A stretch of 64,000 bases of DNA from Brassica napus. Its lineage: Eukaryota; Streptophyta; Magnoliopsida; Brassicales; Brassicaceae. The notes below the pieces were generated by a model that had not been told where the DNA came from, did not search any database, and saw nothing but the letters and a program-made list of their open reading frames with translations. Positions 13,811 to 28,976 of the stretch are shown in pieces; positions within the stretch are counted from its first letter, which is position 1; each line of letters opens with the position of its first letter. Made by a program: the position numbers and the translations under genes. The DNA lies in NCBI RefSeq assembly GCF_020379485.1, contig NC_063452.1, positions 41,717,148 to 41,781,147 on the forward strand, in the 5' to 3' direction.

Positions 13811-14299
13811 CGTTACGCAGCGACCGAACGTCCGTCCCGCTTGGTCGCTACGTAGCGACCGATCTCGAGCCTAAGCTCGGTCGCTACGTAGCGACCGAGC
13901 TCGAACCCCAGCTCGGTCGCTACGTAGCGACCGAGCGCTCGTCCTGCTCGGTCGCATCGTAGCGACCGAGCTCAAGCCAAGGCTCGGTCGCTACGTAGCG
14001 ACCGAGCTAGCGACCGAGCTCGAGCCAAAGCTCGGTCGCTATAGCGACCGAGCGCTCGTCCCGCTCGGTCGCTATGTAGCGACCGAGCTCGAGCCAAAGC
14101 TCAGTCGCTACGTAGCGACCAAGCTCAAGCCAAGGCTCGGTCGCTACGTAGCGACCGAGCTCGAGCCAAAGCTCGGTCGCTACGTAGCGACCGAGCGATC
14201 GTCCCACTCGGTCGCTACGTAGCGACCGAGCGCTCGTCCCGCTCGGTCGCTACGTAGCAACCGGGCTCGAGCCGAAGTTCAGTCGCTGTGTAGCGATCG
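13811..14299. repeat. palindromic tandem array in the 5' LTR, ~14 units
   Basis: Units are built on the 18-base perfect palindrome GGTCGCTACGTAGCGACC with some single-base variants. Spacers are either GAGCTCGAGCCAAAGCTC-like (itself nearly palindromic) or GAGCGCTCGTCCCGCTC-like. Spacing is about 33-36 bases. Every core carries TACGTA, an ACGT-core word of the bZIP-binding type, and the array is extremely CpG-rich against an AT-rich genome. Confidence 0.93.
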
Positions 14300-14729
14300 A
14301 ACCCTTCCGAACATCGATACGACATCAATCCATGCATTCTCGTCAAACCTTCGAATGCTATCTCCCGAAGACCGTAGCAAGATCAGTCCATGTTTTCCGC
14401 TATTCAAATCCATCAATCGCGGATTAGAAACCGCGGAAAATTCGTTCTTTATCGAAAAGAATTCGTAGTAAATGTGTCGAGTCGGAAGACGGCCCAAAGG
14501 GATCTAAAACACGACTCGAGGCCCATCCTACGATTTCTTAACCAAAAGCCCGTAAACCGCAGCACGGTTTACGCTTGGTCCACAAGGAAGGATAAATGTC
14601 AAGTTTCCGCGGATAAATACGGAAGTTTTGAAGATAATTGGAAGATTGGGAAAAATGGAATATCTCCATTTTTATGCTATGACGGCATAAGGGCAGAAGA
14701 GTAAAAGCGTAAACCGACTTTGGAGCTAG

Positions 14730-14737
14730 TATATAAG
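14730..14737 (+). promoter_or_regulatory. TATA box of the 5' LTR
   Basis: TATATAAG within GGAGCTAGTATATAAGGAG, downstream of the palindrome array and upstream of the probable R region. The same sequence occurs in the 3' LTR. It places the array at the position of an upstream enhancer. Confidence 0.7.
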
Positions 14738-15116
14738 GAGTCCTAGGCGAGGAGCATGGGAATAAAGACTTTTCAGAGCAAACTTAGCACTTAGAGCAAT
14801 TTAGGCAATTTTCCGTTTTTGTTATTTCGAGCTGCGACTTAATTAGGTTTAGCCGTCTTAGGGTTGCTAGAACTAGGAATCTCGCCGACAGCTCTCGAGC
14901 CCAGGCTTATACCTTGTTGTAAACGCTCATACGCAGATTCGGAATAAGATCAACTTTGCTCTCTTTTTTGATTTCTTATTCTTATCGTTGTTATTCTCGT
15001 GTTCTGATTGCTTGACGTGTGGTAATTAGTAGATATCCGGGTCCTCTGGGAAATTAGGGTTTTCCTAGTTTCCTTATTTAAACGGAAATCAACAGTGCGA
15101 ATTTCGATTCTCACAG

Positions 15117-15135
15117 TTTGGCGCTAGAGAGAGGG
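15117..15135 (+). other. primer-binding site region
   Basis: TTTGGCGCTAGAGAGAG begins two bases after the LTR terminal CA and is followed by a run of G. Its position and TGGCGC start fit a tRNA primer site; I cannot name the tRNA with certainty. Confidence 0.6.
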
Positions 15136-15189
15136 GGGGGGGGTACGGATCAATCTAACCCGCAAAAGCCACATCACTCTTGATCAGAC

Positions 15190-17796
15190 ATGTCAACTAA
15201 CGACGCGGATAACGTGCAAACTCCTCTTAACGGAGGCAGCGGCACCGATCTCCACACTCCAGTAGCGGACGTATCCGTGGCCAACGCACGAGCCAACGCC
15301 GCGACGCTCGAGGAGTTTAAAAAAATGTTCGCCACCTATGAGAAAAGGTCGGAAGAACAGGATAAGCTCGTGAATACCTTGACCCAACAGGTTGAAACCT
15401 TAAAGGCAAGGACCCAAGCAATCCGCCCCCGCGGAACCACCAAAATCCGCGGGAAAAAGCTCGACTTCGCTACCCCACTCGACAGATCAGGAGTCTCACG
15501 GGAACGACCTTCCGGTCAAAACCCTAGCGAGAATTGAGAAATCTCCCATCGAAAAGGGGAACCCTGAAAGTCTTCCGCCCCCTGCAAAGGACTCGGAGGA
15601 TAACGAAGCTGAACACATTGACCTGGATCCTAGTGATGTTTCCAACGACACCGACGAGGACGTCGACAGACATCCGAGAAGGACCAGAAGCCGATCTGCT
15701 CGGGAAAAACCAACGATGGAAGAGGAAGAAATCGCCTATTGGAACGAACAGGAGGAGCTGGCTGAAAGACAAACCGAGCACACTCGCAGTAAACACCAAC
15801 AGGCTCGGAAATCTACTGACGAGAAATCGGATATCCGCGATCTTCGCGACTACATCACCAAGACTACGGCAGAAGTGAGGGCCGTAAAGTCTCAAATCCA
15901 TCATGCTACTAGTGCTGCCCCCGAAATCGATCGAATGTTGGAAAGAGCTCGGAAGACCCCTTTTACCAATCGCATTTCGGACATGAGGGTGTCCGATCCG
16001 GGAAAAATCAAAGTACCGAAGTACGATGGTACGGCCGATCCAAAAGCGCACCTTCAGGCTTTCCGCATCGCGATGGGAAGAGCTAGACTGAAGGATGGCG
16101 AAAAGGATGCCGGCTACTGCCGCCTGTTCGTTGATAACCTGGAAGGAGCAGCACTTGAATGGTTCGCACGCCTTCGTCGTAACACCATCGGGAGTTTCCG
16201 ACAGCTCGCATTGGAAATTCTCAAGCAATACTCTGTATTCATAGACAGAGAAACTTCCGATGTTGACCTCTGGAGTCTCTCCCAGAGGGAAGACGAACCC
16301 CTCCGCGAGTTTATCAGTCGGTTCAAGCTGATAATGTCAAGGGTCAGTGGGATAAGCGACAAAGTGGCCATCGACGCGCTGAGAAAGACGCTCTGGTACA
16401 AGTCGAAATTCAGAAAGTGGATAACTCTCGACAAACCACGAACGATCCAGGACGCCCTCCACAAAGCAACGGACTACATCATAGTAGAGGAGGAAACTAA
16501 AGTCTTATCGCAAAAACATAAGGCGATAAGACCATCCTCGAAGGACGTGGACCCGAAAGGAAAAAGAAGAACTCTCGTAACGGCAAGTACGTCCATCACG
16601 AGGGGGAAGATCTCCAGGGGACGCATAACTATGCGATTAACTCGGATCAGTGTCGGACCACGGTCAACACATGGACTTGCAATCAAGGGTATGACGAAAA
16701 CACCTTCTGCGAGTTCCACCAATCCCGAGGACATTCCACAACCAACTGCAAAGTCTTGGGAGCAAGACTGGCCGCGAAGCTACTCGCTGGAGAGCTCTCG
16801 GAAGTAACTAGCGTCAAGGATCTGATCCTCGATTCTGATCGCCCTCCAAAGATGGACAGAAATCCGTCCGCTGAAAAATCCCCTCAACAAAACCAGCCTG
16901 GGGATAAACGCGGAAGGTGGTCTGACGACAAAGGGAACGATAACAATCGCCGCAGAGTCAATATGATCATCGGAGGATCACAATACTGCGGCGACACTGT
17001 GTCTGCCATCAAGGCTTACCAACGGAAGGCGGAGTCGAGCGCAAATTGGTCTACATGGTCTCCTCCCCGAGATGGCCAAAATTGCTCGATCACCTTCACA
17101 AAGGAAGAGGCCGGCGGCATCTATCAACCTCACTGTGACCCGCTCGTCATAGATCTCGTTATACGAGACTTAGAAGTCGGAAGGGTACTCGTCGACACGG
17201 GAAGCACGGTCAACGTAATTTTCCGCGACACTCTCAAACGGATGAGCATCGAACTCGGAGAAGTAATTCCGACGCCAAAACCACTCACGGGTTTTTCAGG
17301 CGAAGTATCGATGACTCTTGGATCGATCCAATTGCCAGTCATGGCCAAGGAGATCACGAAAATCATCGAGTTCGCGGTGGTCGATCATCCCGCTATCTAC
17401 AACGTGATCATGGGAACCCCATGGCTCAACGCCATGCAGGCAGTTCCGTCAACCTTCCACCTGGGTCTCAAATTCCCAACCCCAAGCGGAGTCGCGGCCA
17501 TCTGGGGGTGCCAAAAACAGTCGCGGCTATGCTTCCTTGCAGAGCACAAGTTAAAGCAAATCACGACTTCTGCAGCTGTAAACGGCAAGCGCACGAAGAT
17601 AGACCAATCTTCGGCCAAAAGCACCCCAGGAAAAAACGAATTAAAAACATCTACCAACGCAAACGCATCGGACGTCGAAGATCGACACAAGTCTGAAGCC
17701 CACGCTACAACTCAACCGGAACATCCAGAAAATAGCGTTGACCCAGCCACGATCGACAAGGTCAAGGCGGACATCGCGACATCTACCGCCGAGTAA
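15190..17796 (+). pseudogene. gag-protease polyprotein, frameshifted
   Basis: Three overlapping open stretches form one broken gene. The first (15190-15537) has a coiled-coil N-terminus. The second (frame 2, open from about 15,520 to 16,807) is the capsid-like Retrotrans_gag domain: [52 protein letters not shown]. The third (frame 1, to 17,796) carries a zinc-knuckle-like [14 protein letters not shown] motif near 16,710 and an aspartic protease with the catalytic DTGS (near 17,200) and flap/hydrophobic motif NVIMGTPWL. One-base shifts near 15,480-15,530 and 16,560-16,600 separate the frames. The product stops shortly after the protease; no polymerase follows. Confidence 0.85.
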
Positions 17797-18886
17797 GAAC
17801 ACTCGCGGCATGAAACTGAACTACGAGACGGCTTGATCTCCGCAAGGAGTACGTAGGCAGTTTGCCGAAAGGCAAATTCAGCTGTCCCCCCTCATTAAAA
17901 AGGGGGGAGTAGGTACGTATACTCGTATACTCCCCAAATCGAAAAAACTTCTTACCACGCTCTTGGTGTTTTCGACTTATCAAAACCTCCTCACCTGTAA
18001 AATCAATGCGAGGTCTTCGGATATTAGTCAACCGTTTAGGAGAAGCAACCTTTGGCATCGCGAGACGTCGCAAAAGATGCCTCAAAAGTTTATTTCTTTC
18101 GAACGAACGAAACTTCCGTCACAAAAGAAACATATATATGCACACACTAGCACCTATTTTGCGCAAAAAATTCGAAACAACGGCACACGCCACCAAGTCT
18201 GATGCTGATGACATCGAACTCACAAAACATCCTAAACAGACATAGCCATCTCACGAAGATGACTCTCTTACATCCGACACAAGGATAATAGCGCTATAAA
18301 AGAAATCCAAAATTTTGGTCTAGCACTTCCGGTCTCCGGAGAGATGCTCGATTCGTATCAAACAAGTCGTATAAGTCGAGAACCTATCGCGGACTTTACA
18401 TCGACACGAATCAGGACGAAATCGCGACAGGAAAAACGATAGCCGGTTAGTCACCGCACAATCCTTAAACCGAGAGTAAACCTAGGTCTTGCCCTAAACC
18501 CAGCGCACTGGTCTCTAACATCTCAAAGGCATGATATCGAAAGATAAGAGATTCTTAAACCATGCCTCTATGTTTATGTTCGACATCTTCAGCACCCCCG
18601 CAGAGTTCACATCTCGCAGAAGAACTCTCGAAACAGGTCTCGAATGAAACATTTCACAATCGAAGAAGGATATGAGACGACAACTCATCACCTTCCTCCC
18701 CACTATTCACAAACTCATAAAAAGCGCTATCCGATTATCTTACCATAAAAAGAAAGCCGCAGAGCGGCAGGGATTCAAAGCCACACACGGCCAGTCCCGA
18801 AATACAAATAGGGCCATACAAGGCCGAAACATAAAAACATAAAAAAAATCTCTCGCAAGAGATCTAACCCAAGTCATCCTTAGAAC
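17797..18886. other. non-coding internal region of the retrotransposon
   Basis: No open frame of note. It begins with GAACTACGAGACGGCTTGAT and AAGGAGTACGTAGGCAG (17,818-17,860), a signature found after the coding region of plant Tat-lineage elements, and a C-run/G-run pair (17,885-17,909). This is where reverse transcriptase and integrase would be expected in an autonomous relative. Confidence 0.6.
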
Positions 18887-20126
18887 TTACGCCCCCTCTT
18901 CACCCACTGCCTCGTCCGAGCCTGGAGCCGCGCCACCTCCGTTTTCTCTGACCATCGGGTCTTTCCCCTCTGGGTCTTCTGAACACGTCGGAAGGAAGCA
19001 CGCGGATTTCAGGTCGGCCAGGACGAGACCGAAATCTCCATTCTCGGCTGCCATATCTCCCTTGCAGCCGAACAGTCGGGCCTCTTCGGCCTCCAAGGTC
19101 GGGGGAGTCTCACTTTGGAACGACCGAACCACGGCCATCCCACCCTCAATCGTCGCCAAAGCTAGATCCCTGCTCCGGATACACTCGAGGGAACCCAGGG
19201 AAGCAGAAATCTTCGCCAAGCGAGCTTAAAACTCCGCGCGAAGGGCATCCGTAGCCTCTTGGATCCCACGGCGCGCTAGTCCCGCGTCACTCTCGATCTG
19301 ACTCTGGAGTCGACGCACCTCAGAGGATTTGGCCTTCCTGGCCTTCTTTTCCTTAAGTAAGGAACTCACCGTCTTCCCAAGGTCCCTCTCAAGCTCTCCT
19401 ATCACAACCTCGAGCTTCGACACTTTCGCAGAGTGAGAGTCCTTGACAGCCGTCAACATGGCCTCAGTTTCGGACCATCTGCCCTGAAGCTCCACCAACT
19501 TCCCGGAAAGGCGACTGGTCTCAGAACCACATTCGCCGATCATCCCATCGATCAACGATATTAACTGCGAACGGTGATAATTCTTAAGACTAAGTCTGAG
19601 AAAAGAATGCACAAAAGACGATCGAGAATTCAAACAAGAGATAAACCTTTCCACGAAGTCCCGATGCTAGGCTCGATCCACCTCGCTGCGAATTCTCCCC
19701 GTCACCACTCTTGGCAAGTTTCCTCTTCCGACTCTTAGGCTGAGTAGTCAGGACAGCGCTAGGAGCATGCAATGCCAGAACGACGTCTTTTCTGGCTGGA
19801 GGAGGAGGCATAGGGTCAGCGGCCTTCTCCTTGTCCTCGACAAGGATCGGAGTCGTGGAAGATCCTGCAGGTAGGGCTTGCGGGAGAAGAGCCATGACTT
19901 CGGTCCCATGACACGAGGCAACGACCTGCGCGGAAGAAGACGGAAACTCAGAGCCAGCTTGAGCTAGTTCTTTCTCGGCTTGACGACGAACTAGTTCCTC
20001 TCGGAAAGAAAGATGACCGGCAACACAAGCCGGCGCTTCCGCCGGAGAAGTTAGAACCGGAGCCGGAGAAGTGGCCTCGCCCATCTCGACGTCGGAATCC
20101 TTCTTATCACCTTGGGAGGAAGACAT
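18887..20126 (-). pseudogene. antisense gene carried by the retrotransposon (function unknown), one nonsense codon
   Basis: Opposite to gag. The probable start is MSSSQGDKKDSDVEMGEA (20126). Exon 1 runs to about 19,647 and encodes an Ala/Pro/Ser-rich region with a basic cluster SRKRKLAKS that could be a nuclear signal. An intron (AAG|GTTTAT to CGCAG|TTA) leads to exon 2 from 19,564, a predicted coiled coil (SETSRLSGKLVELQ, SKLEVVIGELERDL, EVRRLQSQIESD). An in-frame TAA at 19,226-19,228 follows ALRAEF; the same frame then continues (AKISASLGSLECIRSRDL) to 18,887 with an acidic end, so the stop looks secondary. No enzymatic domain is recognised. Antisense ORFs are known in some Tat-lineage elements; whether this is the same gene is unknown. 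Confidence 0.65.
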
Positions 20127-20227
20127 GTTGAAAGGAAAGTTATGAAACTAGTGAGTTTTTTAATTTTTGAATGAGTTTGAAGGAATGAAGAAGGGAAGGT
20201 GTGAAGAAAATGAAGGACAAGAGCTCA

Positions 20228-20237
20228 CTACTTATAG
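20228..20237 (-). promoter_or_regulatory. possible TATA box of the antisense gene
   Basis: CTATAAGTAG on the minus strand lies about 100 bases upstream of the antisense ATG at 20126, a normal plant promoter distance. It suggests the antisense gene has its own promoter and does not depend on the LTR. Confidence 0.45.
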
Positions 20238-20359
20238 AAGTATGGATTCGGAATATCGTCTCGATAACTTTTTTCCGCGGAGTTTAAAATGTGAATTTCG
20301 TCCAATACACTTAACCTTGTCAAAGTCATCTATCCGCCCGCTAGAGTCACAACTCTATC

Positions 20360-20375
20360 GGGCTGGGGGGCTAAC
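20360..20375 (+). other. polypurine-like tract before the 3' LTR
   Basis: GGGCTGGGGGGCTAAC sits directly against the 3' LTR start at 20376, where plus-strand priming takes place in LTR elements. Confidence 0.6.
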
Positions 20376-20531
20376 TGTTGGGGTCAAAAACGGTTACGAC
20401 AAATTTAACATTTAAAACGTCCGAGGAAGAAAATAAGAATTTCTCCGAAGAGTACTTTTCGAAATAGATTCTTCCTTCCGAAAAAGCTTTACGGAAGAAA
20501 GAATAGAGATGTCTGACGAAAGCTCGAAACA

Positions 20532-21271
20532 GGTCGTTACGCAGCGACCGAACGTCCGTCCCGCTCGGTCGCTACGTAGCGACCGAGCTCGAGCTCAATC
20601 TCGGTCGCTACGTAGCTACCGAGTGCTCGTCCCGCTAGGTCGCTACGTAGCGACCGAGCTCGAGCCCCAGCTCGGTCCCTACGTAGCGACCGAGCTCGAG
20701 CTAAAGCTCGGTCGCTACGTAGTGACTGAGCGATCGTCCCGCTCGGTCGCTACGTAGCGACCGAGCTCAAGCCAAGTCTCGGTCGCTACGTAGCGACCGA
20801 GCGCTCGTCACGCTCGGCCGCTACGTAGCGACCGAGCTCGAGCCAAAGCTCGGTCGCTACGTAGCGACCGAGCGCTCGTTCCGCTCGGTCGCTACGTAGC
20901 GACCAAGCTCGAGCCAAAGCTCGGTCGCTACGTAGCGACCAAGCTCGAGCCAAAGCTCGGTCGCTACGTAGCGACTGAGCGATCGTCCCGCTCGGTCGCT
21001 ACGTAGCGACCGAGCGCTCGTCCCGCTCGGTCGCTACTTAGCGACCAAGCTCGAGCCAAAGCTCGGTCGCTACGTAGCGACCGAACGATCGTCCCGCTAC
21101 GTAGCGACCGAGCTCGAGCCAAAGCTCGGTCGCTACGTAGCGACCGAGCGATCGTCCCGCTCGGTTGCTACGTAGTGACCAAGCTCAAGCCAAGGCTCGG
21201 TCGCTAGAGCGCTTGTCCCGTTCGGTCGCTACGTAGCAACCGGGCTCGAGCCGAAGTTCAGTCGCTGTGTA
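20532..21271. repeat. palindromic tandem array in the 3' LTR, ~22 units
   Basis: Same core and spacers as in the 5' LTR, with about 22 units against about 14. Unit order differs between the two arrays, showing unequal expansion or contraction after (or during) insertion. Confidence 0.93.
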
Positions 21272-21716
21272 GCGATCGAACCCTTCCGAACATCGATACG
21301 ACATCAGTCCATGCATTCTCGTCAAACCTTCGAATGCTATCTTCCGAAGACCGTAGCAATCTCAGTCCATGTTTTCCGCTATTCAAATCCATCAATCAAA
21401 CTTCGCGGATTAGACACCGCGGAAAGTTCGTTCTTTATTGAAAAGAATTCGTAGTAGTGTATGTCGAGTCGGAAGACGGCCCAAAGGGATCTAAACCACG
21501 ACTCGAGGCCCATCCTACGATTTCTTAACCAAAAGCCCGTAAACCGCAGCACAGTTTACGCTTGGTCCACAAGGAAGGATAAATGTCAAGTTTCCGCGGA
21601 TAAAAACGAAAGTTTTGAAGATAATTGGAAGATCGGGAAAAATGGAATATCTCCATTTTTATGCTATGACGGCTTAAGTGCAGAAGAGTAAAAGCGTAAA
21701 CCGACCTTGGAGCTAG

Positions 21717-21724
21717 TATATAAG
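21717..21724 (+). promoter_or_regulatory. TATA box of the 3' LTR
   Basis: TATATAAG in the same context as in the 5' LTR. It could drive read-through into the flanking DNA towards FTSH11. Confidence 0.65.
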
Positions 21725-22119
21725 GAGTCCTAGGCGAGGAGCATGGGAAGGAGGACTTTTCAGAGCAAACTTAGCACTTAGAGCAATTTAGGCAATTTTC
21801 CGTTTTTGTTATTTCGAGATGCGACTCAATTAGGTTTAGCCGTCTTAGGGTTGCTAGAACTAGGAATCTCGCCGACAGCTCTCGAGCCCAGGCTTATACC
21901 ATATTGTAAACGCTCATACGCAGATTCGGAATAAGATATACTTTGCTCTCTTTTTCGATTTTTTATTCTTATCGTTGTTATTCTCGTGTTCTGATTGCTT
22001 GACGTGTGGTAATTAGCAGATATCAGGGTCCTCTGGGAAATTAGGGTTTTCCTAGTTTCCTAATTTAAACGGAAATCAACAGTACGAATTTCGGTTCTCA
22101 CACTGGTGTTGGCCGTCAG

Positions 22120-23155
22120 GTAGCCGTGTAGGTATCTCATCCTCCTTAGCCTCATCTTCATCCCGTGTAAGTCCTAAACTGAAACATTCAACAAAACACC
22201 AAGAGCTTGCATCATCCTCTGAACTTTAATCCGAGGATGAAGAAGTTGATGCTTAACATTTTGTTTTTCTTGTTCAGAACTAACCCTACGTACTGAAGAA
22301 TTTTTGTGAGTTTGTTTTGGGCTATGCAGTTATGTAAGCAATTCAAGTCTCTGTCTTATAAAGACACAATTGATATAAGAAAATGTTACATCAGATTATC
22401 CTGAAACAATGGGTGGAACTTGATTTTGGTTTGAGAGCTACAAAAAGTAAAAAATCTGGGTTTAGCTTTATATGCTTTTGGATTTGATCATGATCATCGG
22501 GGTGTGCATGTTGTGCTGCTGGTGAATTCTCCTGAAATCATACAGAATCTGTTAAAAGAGTTTGGATTTCGGTGAGATATCATTAACATCAAGATGGATT
22601 GCTGCAACAAATAACCAAACATTGATTTGTAAATCGAGAAGACATCTAGAGATCAAAGTTTGTCTCATTACTTGTCTCATTACAGATCTGTGAGAATGTT
22701 CTTGATTCCCGGGTCTTGCATTCCCCTAGGCCTAGTCTGGAAGAAGAAGAAAATAAAATAATCTTAGCTCACTGGTTCGCTCTAAACCGAAATGAAGACG
22801 TAACAGTGAAGCCTTTATACACAACAGTTAAGCACATAAGATGATTAGAATTGGACTTACTGTTGGTTCTTTTGGATTTCTTTGTATCGCTTCAGTGTGA
22901 TGTCTCACGGCATCATGATACTCCTGCTCCTTGAATAACTTATTACCTGTATTACAAACACAAAATGATGTTAGTATAACTCGCTTTACCAAGATAGAAC
23001 TGCAAAACCAGATTACCTTTTTGACGCTCCGCCTCACCAATAGTGGGATCGAAATACTATTGATACGGCAAATCTTCTTGGCTCTATCAGCCTCATTCAG
23101 CCTCTTCAACGTGTCTGGGTTTTGGTGCTCCGCAAGAGATTTCTGGTAAGTCTCA
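22120..23155 (-). pseudogene. rearranged fragments of a HOP/STI1 Hsp70-Hsp90 organising protein gene
   Basis: Minus-strand pieces match the plant HOP co-chaperone. QKSLAEHQNPDTLKRLNEADRAKK runs from 23,152 to 23,081. A frameshifted YFDPTIGEAERQK then runs to an intron at 23,015-22,947. TPR sequence GNKLFKEQEYHDAVRHHTEA and IQRNPKEPT (22,946 down to about 22,861) ends at a GTAAGT donor. A C-terminal exon from 22,736 carries GMQDPGIKNILTD and VMRQV. Further down (22,245-22,215) VMQALGVLLNV-type sequence (here MMQALGVLLNV) appears, which in HOP lies N-terminal to the other pieces, so the order is scrambled. Retained introns show DNA-level capture and not a processed copy. Stops and shifts rule out function. 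Confidence 0.7.
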
Positions 23156-23225
23156 TAGTGAATTACTAAGTCAAACATGATCACGTTTAGATTCAACCAC
23201 GAAAAAATCAAACATGATCACATTC

Positions 23226-23319
23226 TTGCTTTCCAGAATCTGAGCAGCCGAACCTCCACCGTGTAAGAAGAACAACTTCCAGCCTCCAAATCAGAGAGCA
23301 AGACAGATGAGGTAGCCAT
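23226..23319 (-). pseudogene. fragment of a DUF223/RPA-like OB-fold protein (N-terminus only)
   Basis: From an ATG at 23,319 the minus strand reads MATSSVLLSDLEAGSCSS and VEVRLLRFWKAR, which I recognise as the N-terminus of the replication protein A-like DUF223 family that is amplified in Brassica. The match ends after ~31 codons and the rest of the OB fold is absent. Confidence 0.45.
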
Positions 23320-24266
23320 TATACAGAATATAATATTTCTCTCAATTTTAGGATCTGTGAGGATGATGCTCAAAGATGAAGCCAAGCCATACATTTTTAT
23401 AGGTGAGAGTCACCGCCTCGAAGCTAGATAAGAGTCTTTGAATGCGAGATCTTGGTTGTAGTGGCCATGAAGAGTTAAGTTTTGGTTAATTACGTTGAAT
23501 CAATGCGACTTGTAACCGTTGGGAGGTGAAGAATCGAAACGGGAACGACATGAACAGATTCCGACGCGAAGATTAATGACGAAGCGTCGAGTTTCACGCC
23601 ATTTCAGAACTGCCATTGCTGGTAGAAGGAATCAGATCATCAAAGTGACGATGAACCCTAGAAAGGCGAATCAGGAAGAAGAGGTAGGCGAGACGGACTT
23701 TCTTTTGGTTTGCATTGCGGCCTAGAAAGAAGAGTCCATAACCTACAAAAAACAAAAAATCGTGCAAGCCCATATATGTGTGACGTGGCAAAAAGCAACT
23801 TCCCTATTGGACGATTTTCCAAGCTGACGTGTATGCTCTTATTCGCCTTTTATTCCTTGTTTGATTCCATTTTCAGTATTATAACAAGTGTTTTCTGCAT
23901 AAATTTCATTGGCCGATTTCGCTCAAAAACATAAAGAGAACTTGTAACGAAAAATTAGTTTTGTTTCCCTTTAAAAAACACAACAGAGATAAAACTACAA
24001 TTACATTAATCCCAATGTTCTTCTACTATTTTTCTTATTTCATAGAATGTCAAATGAAAAATAAAGTTCTAGGTTGAAGTCAGACTAATGAGCTAATGGA
24101 ATAACAACTACAATAATGTATAACATGAGATGAATAATTTCATCTGTTTATTGTTTTTGTAAAATATGGGAGATGTTTTTCTTTTGTTTAAACTGTGTGA
24201 GATTTAACCTGTACAAAAGCTTTGAACCTCCCTTTTTGCACCCAAAAAGGTGTCTTTATGATGTGA
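23320..24266. other. spacer between the HOP fragments and FTSH11
   Basis: No supported gene. The rightmost ~150 bases would contain the FTSH11 3' UTR. The remainder is AT-rich, unique-looking sequence. Confidence 0.5.
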
Positions 24267-28516
<4,250 letters not shown>

Positions 28517-28976
28517 TGGAGACAGTAGTAGGGTTTTCCTTGAATATTCCTTTTTATCTTCTTCCTCTTGGAGACCTCCACAATATCCCTCCCAGACAAC
28601 AAGTCAACTGGGTTAACAAAACCTTATCCAGATTCCCTCTCTCATGTTTAGCCAATAATCAGGGGATTAGACATCTACTCTTAAGAGATATTATTTTAGA
28701 TGCAAAACGATGACAAATAACGAATGGTTTTGATCATTGATTCTCTGGACTCGAGTACAAATGTGTTCCATAAACATAACACGGAGAGAGGAGAAATGTA
28801 AGAGAGGATAAAACGACTTCGTCTTCTTTGACCTTTTTTAATGACTTTCTTTTTCATAACCATAATGATGTGGTGGTCGCATTTGCCCACCCGACCCTTG
28901 ATGCATCGAGCCGGGAGAGGGTGCTGCCATGTAAGGACTCTGACCTTGCGTCTCATGGTATTGCTCCGGGTATGGA

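Larger units (their letters stand above)
13652..15115 (+). repeat. 5' LTR (1,464 bp)
   Basis: Holds a palindrome array (13,811-14,299), a TATA box and the transcribed R-U5 part. It is 263 bp shorter than the 3' LTR, essentially because the array has fewer units; outside the array the two LTRs align closely. Confidence 0.92.
13652..22102 (+). mobile_element. non-autonomous Ty3/gypsy (Tat-type) LTR retrotransposon, gag-protease only
   Basis: Complete 8,451-bp element: LTRs 13652-15115 and 20376-22102, both starting TGTTGGGGTC and ending CTCACA, with the target duplication CTGGT at 13647-13651 and 22103-22107. A primer-binding-like site (TTTGGCGCTAGAGAGAG) follows the 5' LTR, and a G-rich tract (20360-20375) precedes the 3' LTR. 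The internal region codes for gag and an aspartic protease and then stops: no reverse transcriptase, RNase H or integrase is present in any frame. The post-protease segment has the CAAGGAGTACGTAGGCAG motif that I associate with Tat elements. An additional gene lies antisense at 18,887-20,126. Gag is frameshifted, so this copy is dead. Confidence 0.93.
20376..22102 (+). repeat. 3' LTR (1,727 bp)
   Basis: Same start, TATA box and end as the 5' LTR. The 263-bp length difference is mostly explained by a larger palindrome array (20,532-21,271). Confidence 0.92.

Noticed and set aside
14007..14207. Repetitive short ORFs (LGRYVATE repeats) in the LTRs
   Set aside because: They are translations of the palindrome array; the same word appears on both strands because the DNA is self-complementary.
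13811..21271. CRISPR-like appearance of regularly spaced repeats
   Set aside because: Eukaryotic LTR context, palindromic core and near-repeated spacers; no unique spacers and no cas genes.
28696..28956. 86-codon minus-strand ORF between FTSH11 and PTB2
   Set aside because: Overlaps the displaced PTB2 tail in another frame; translation has no recognisable features.
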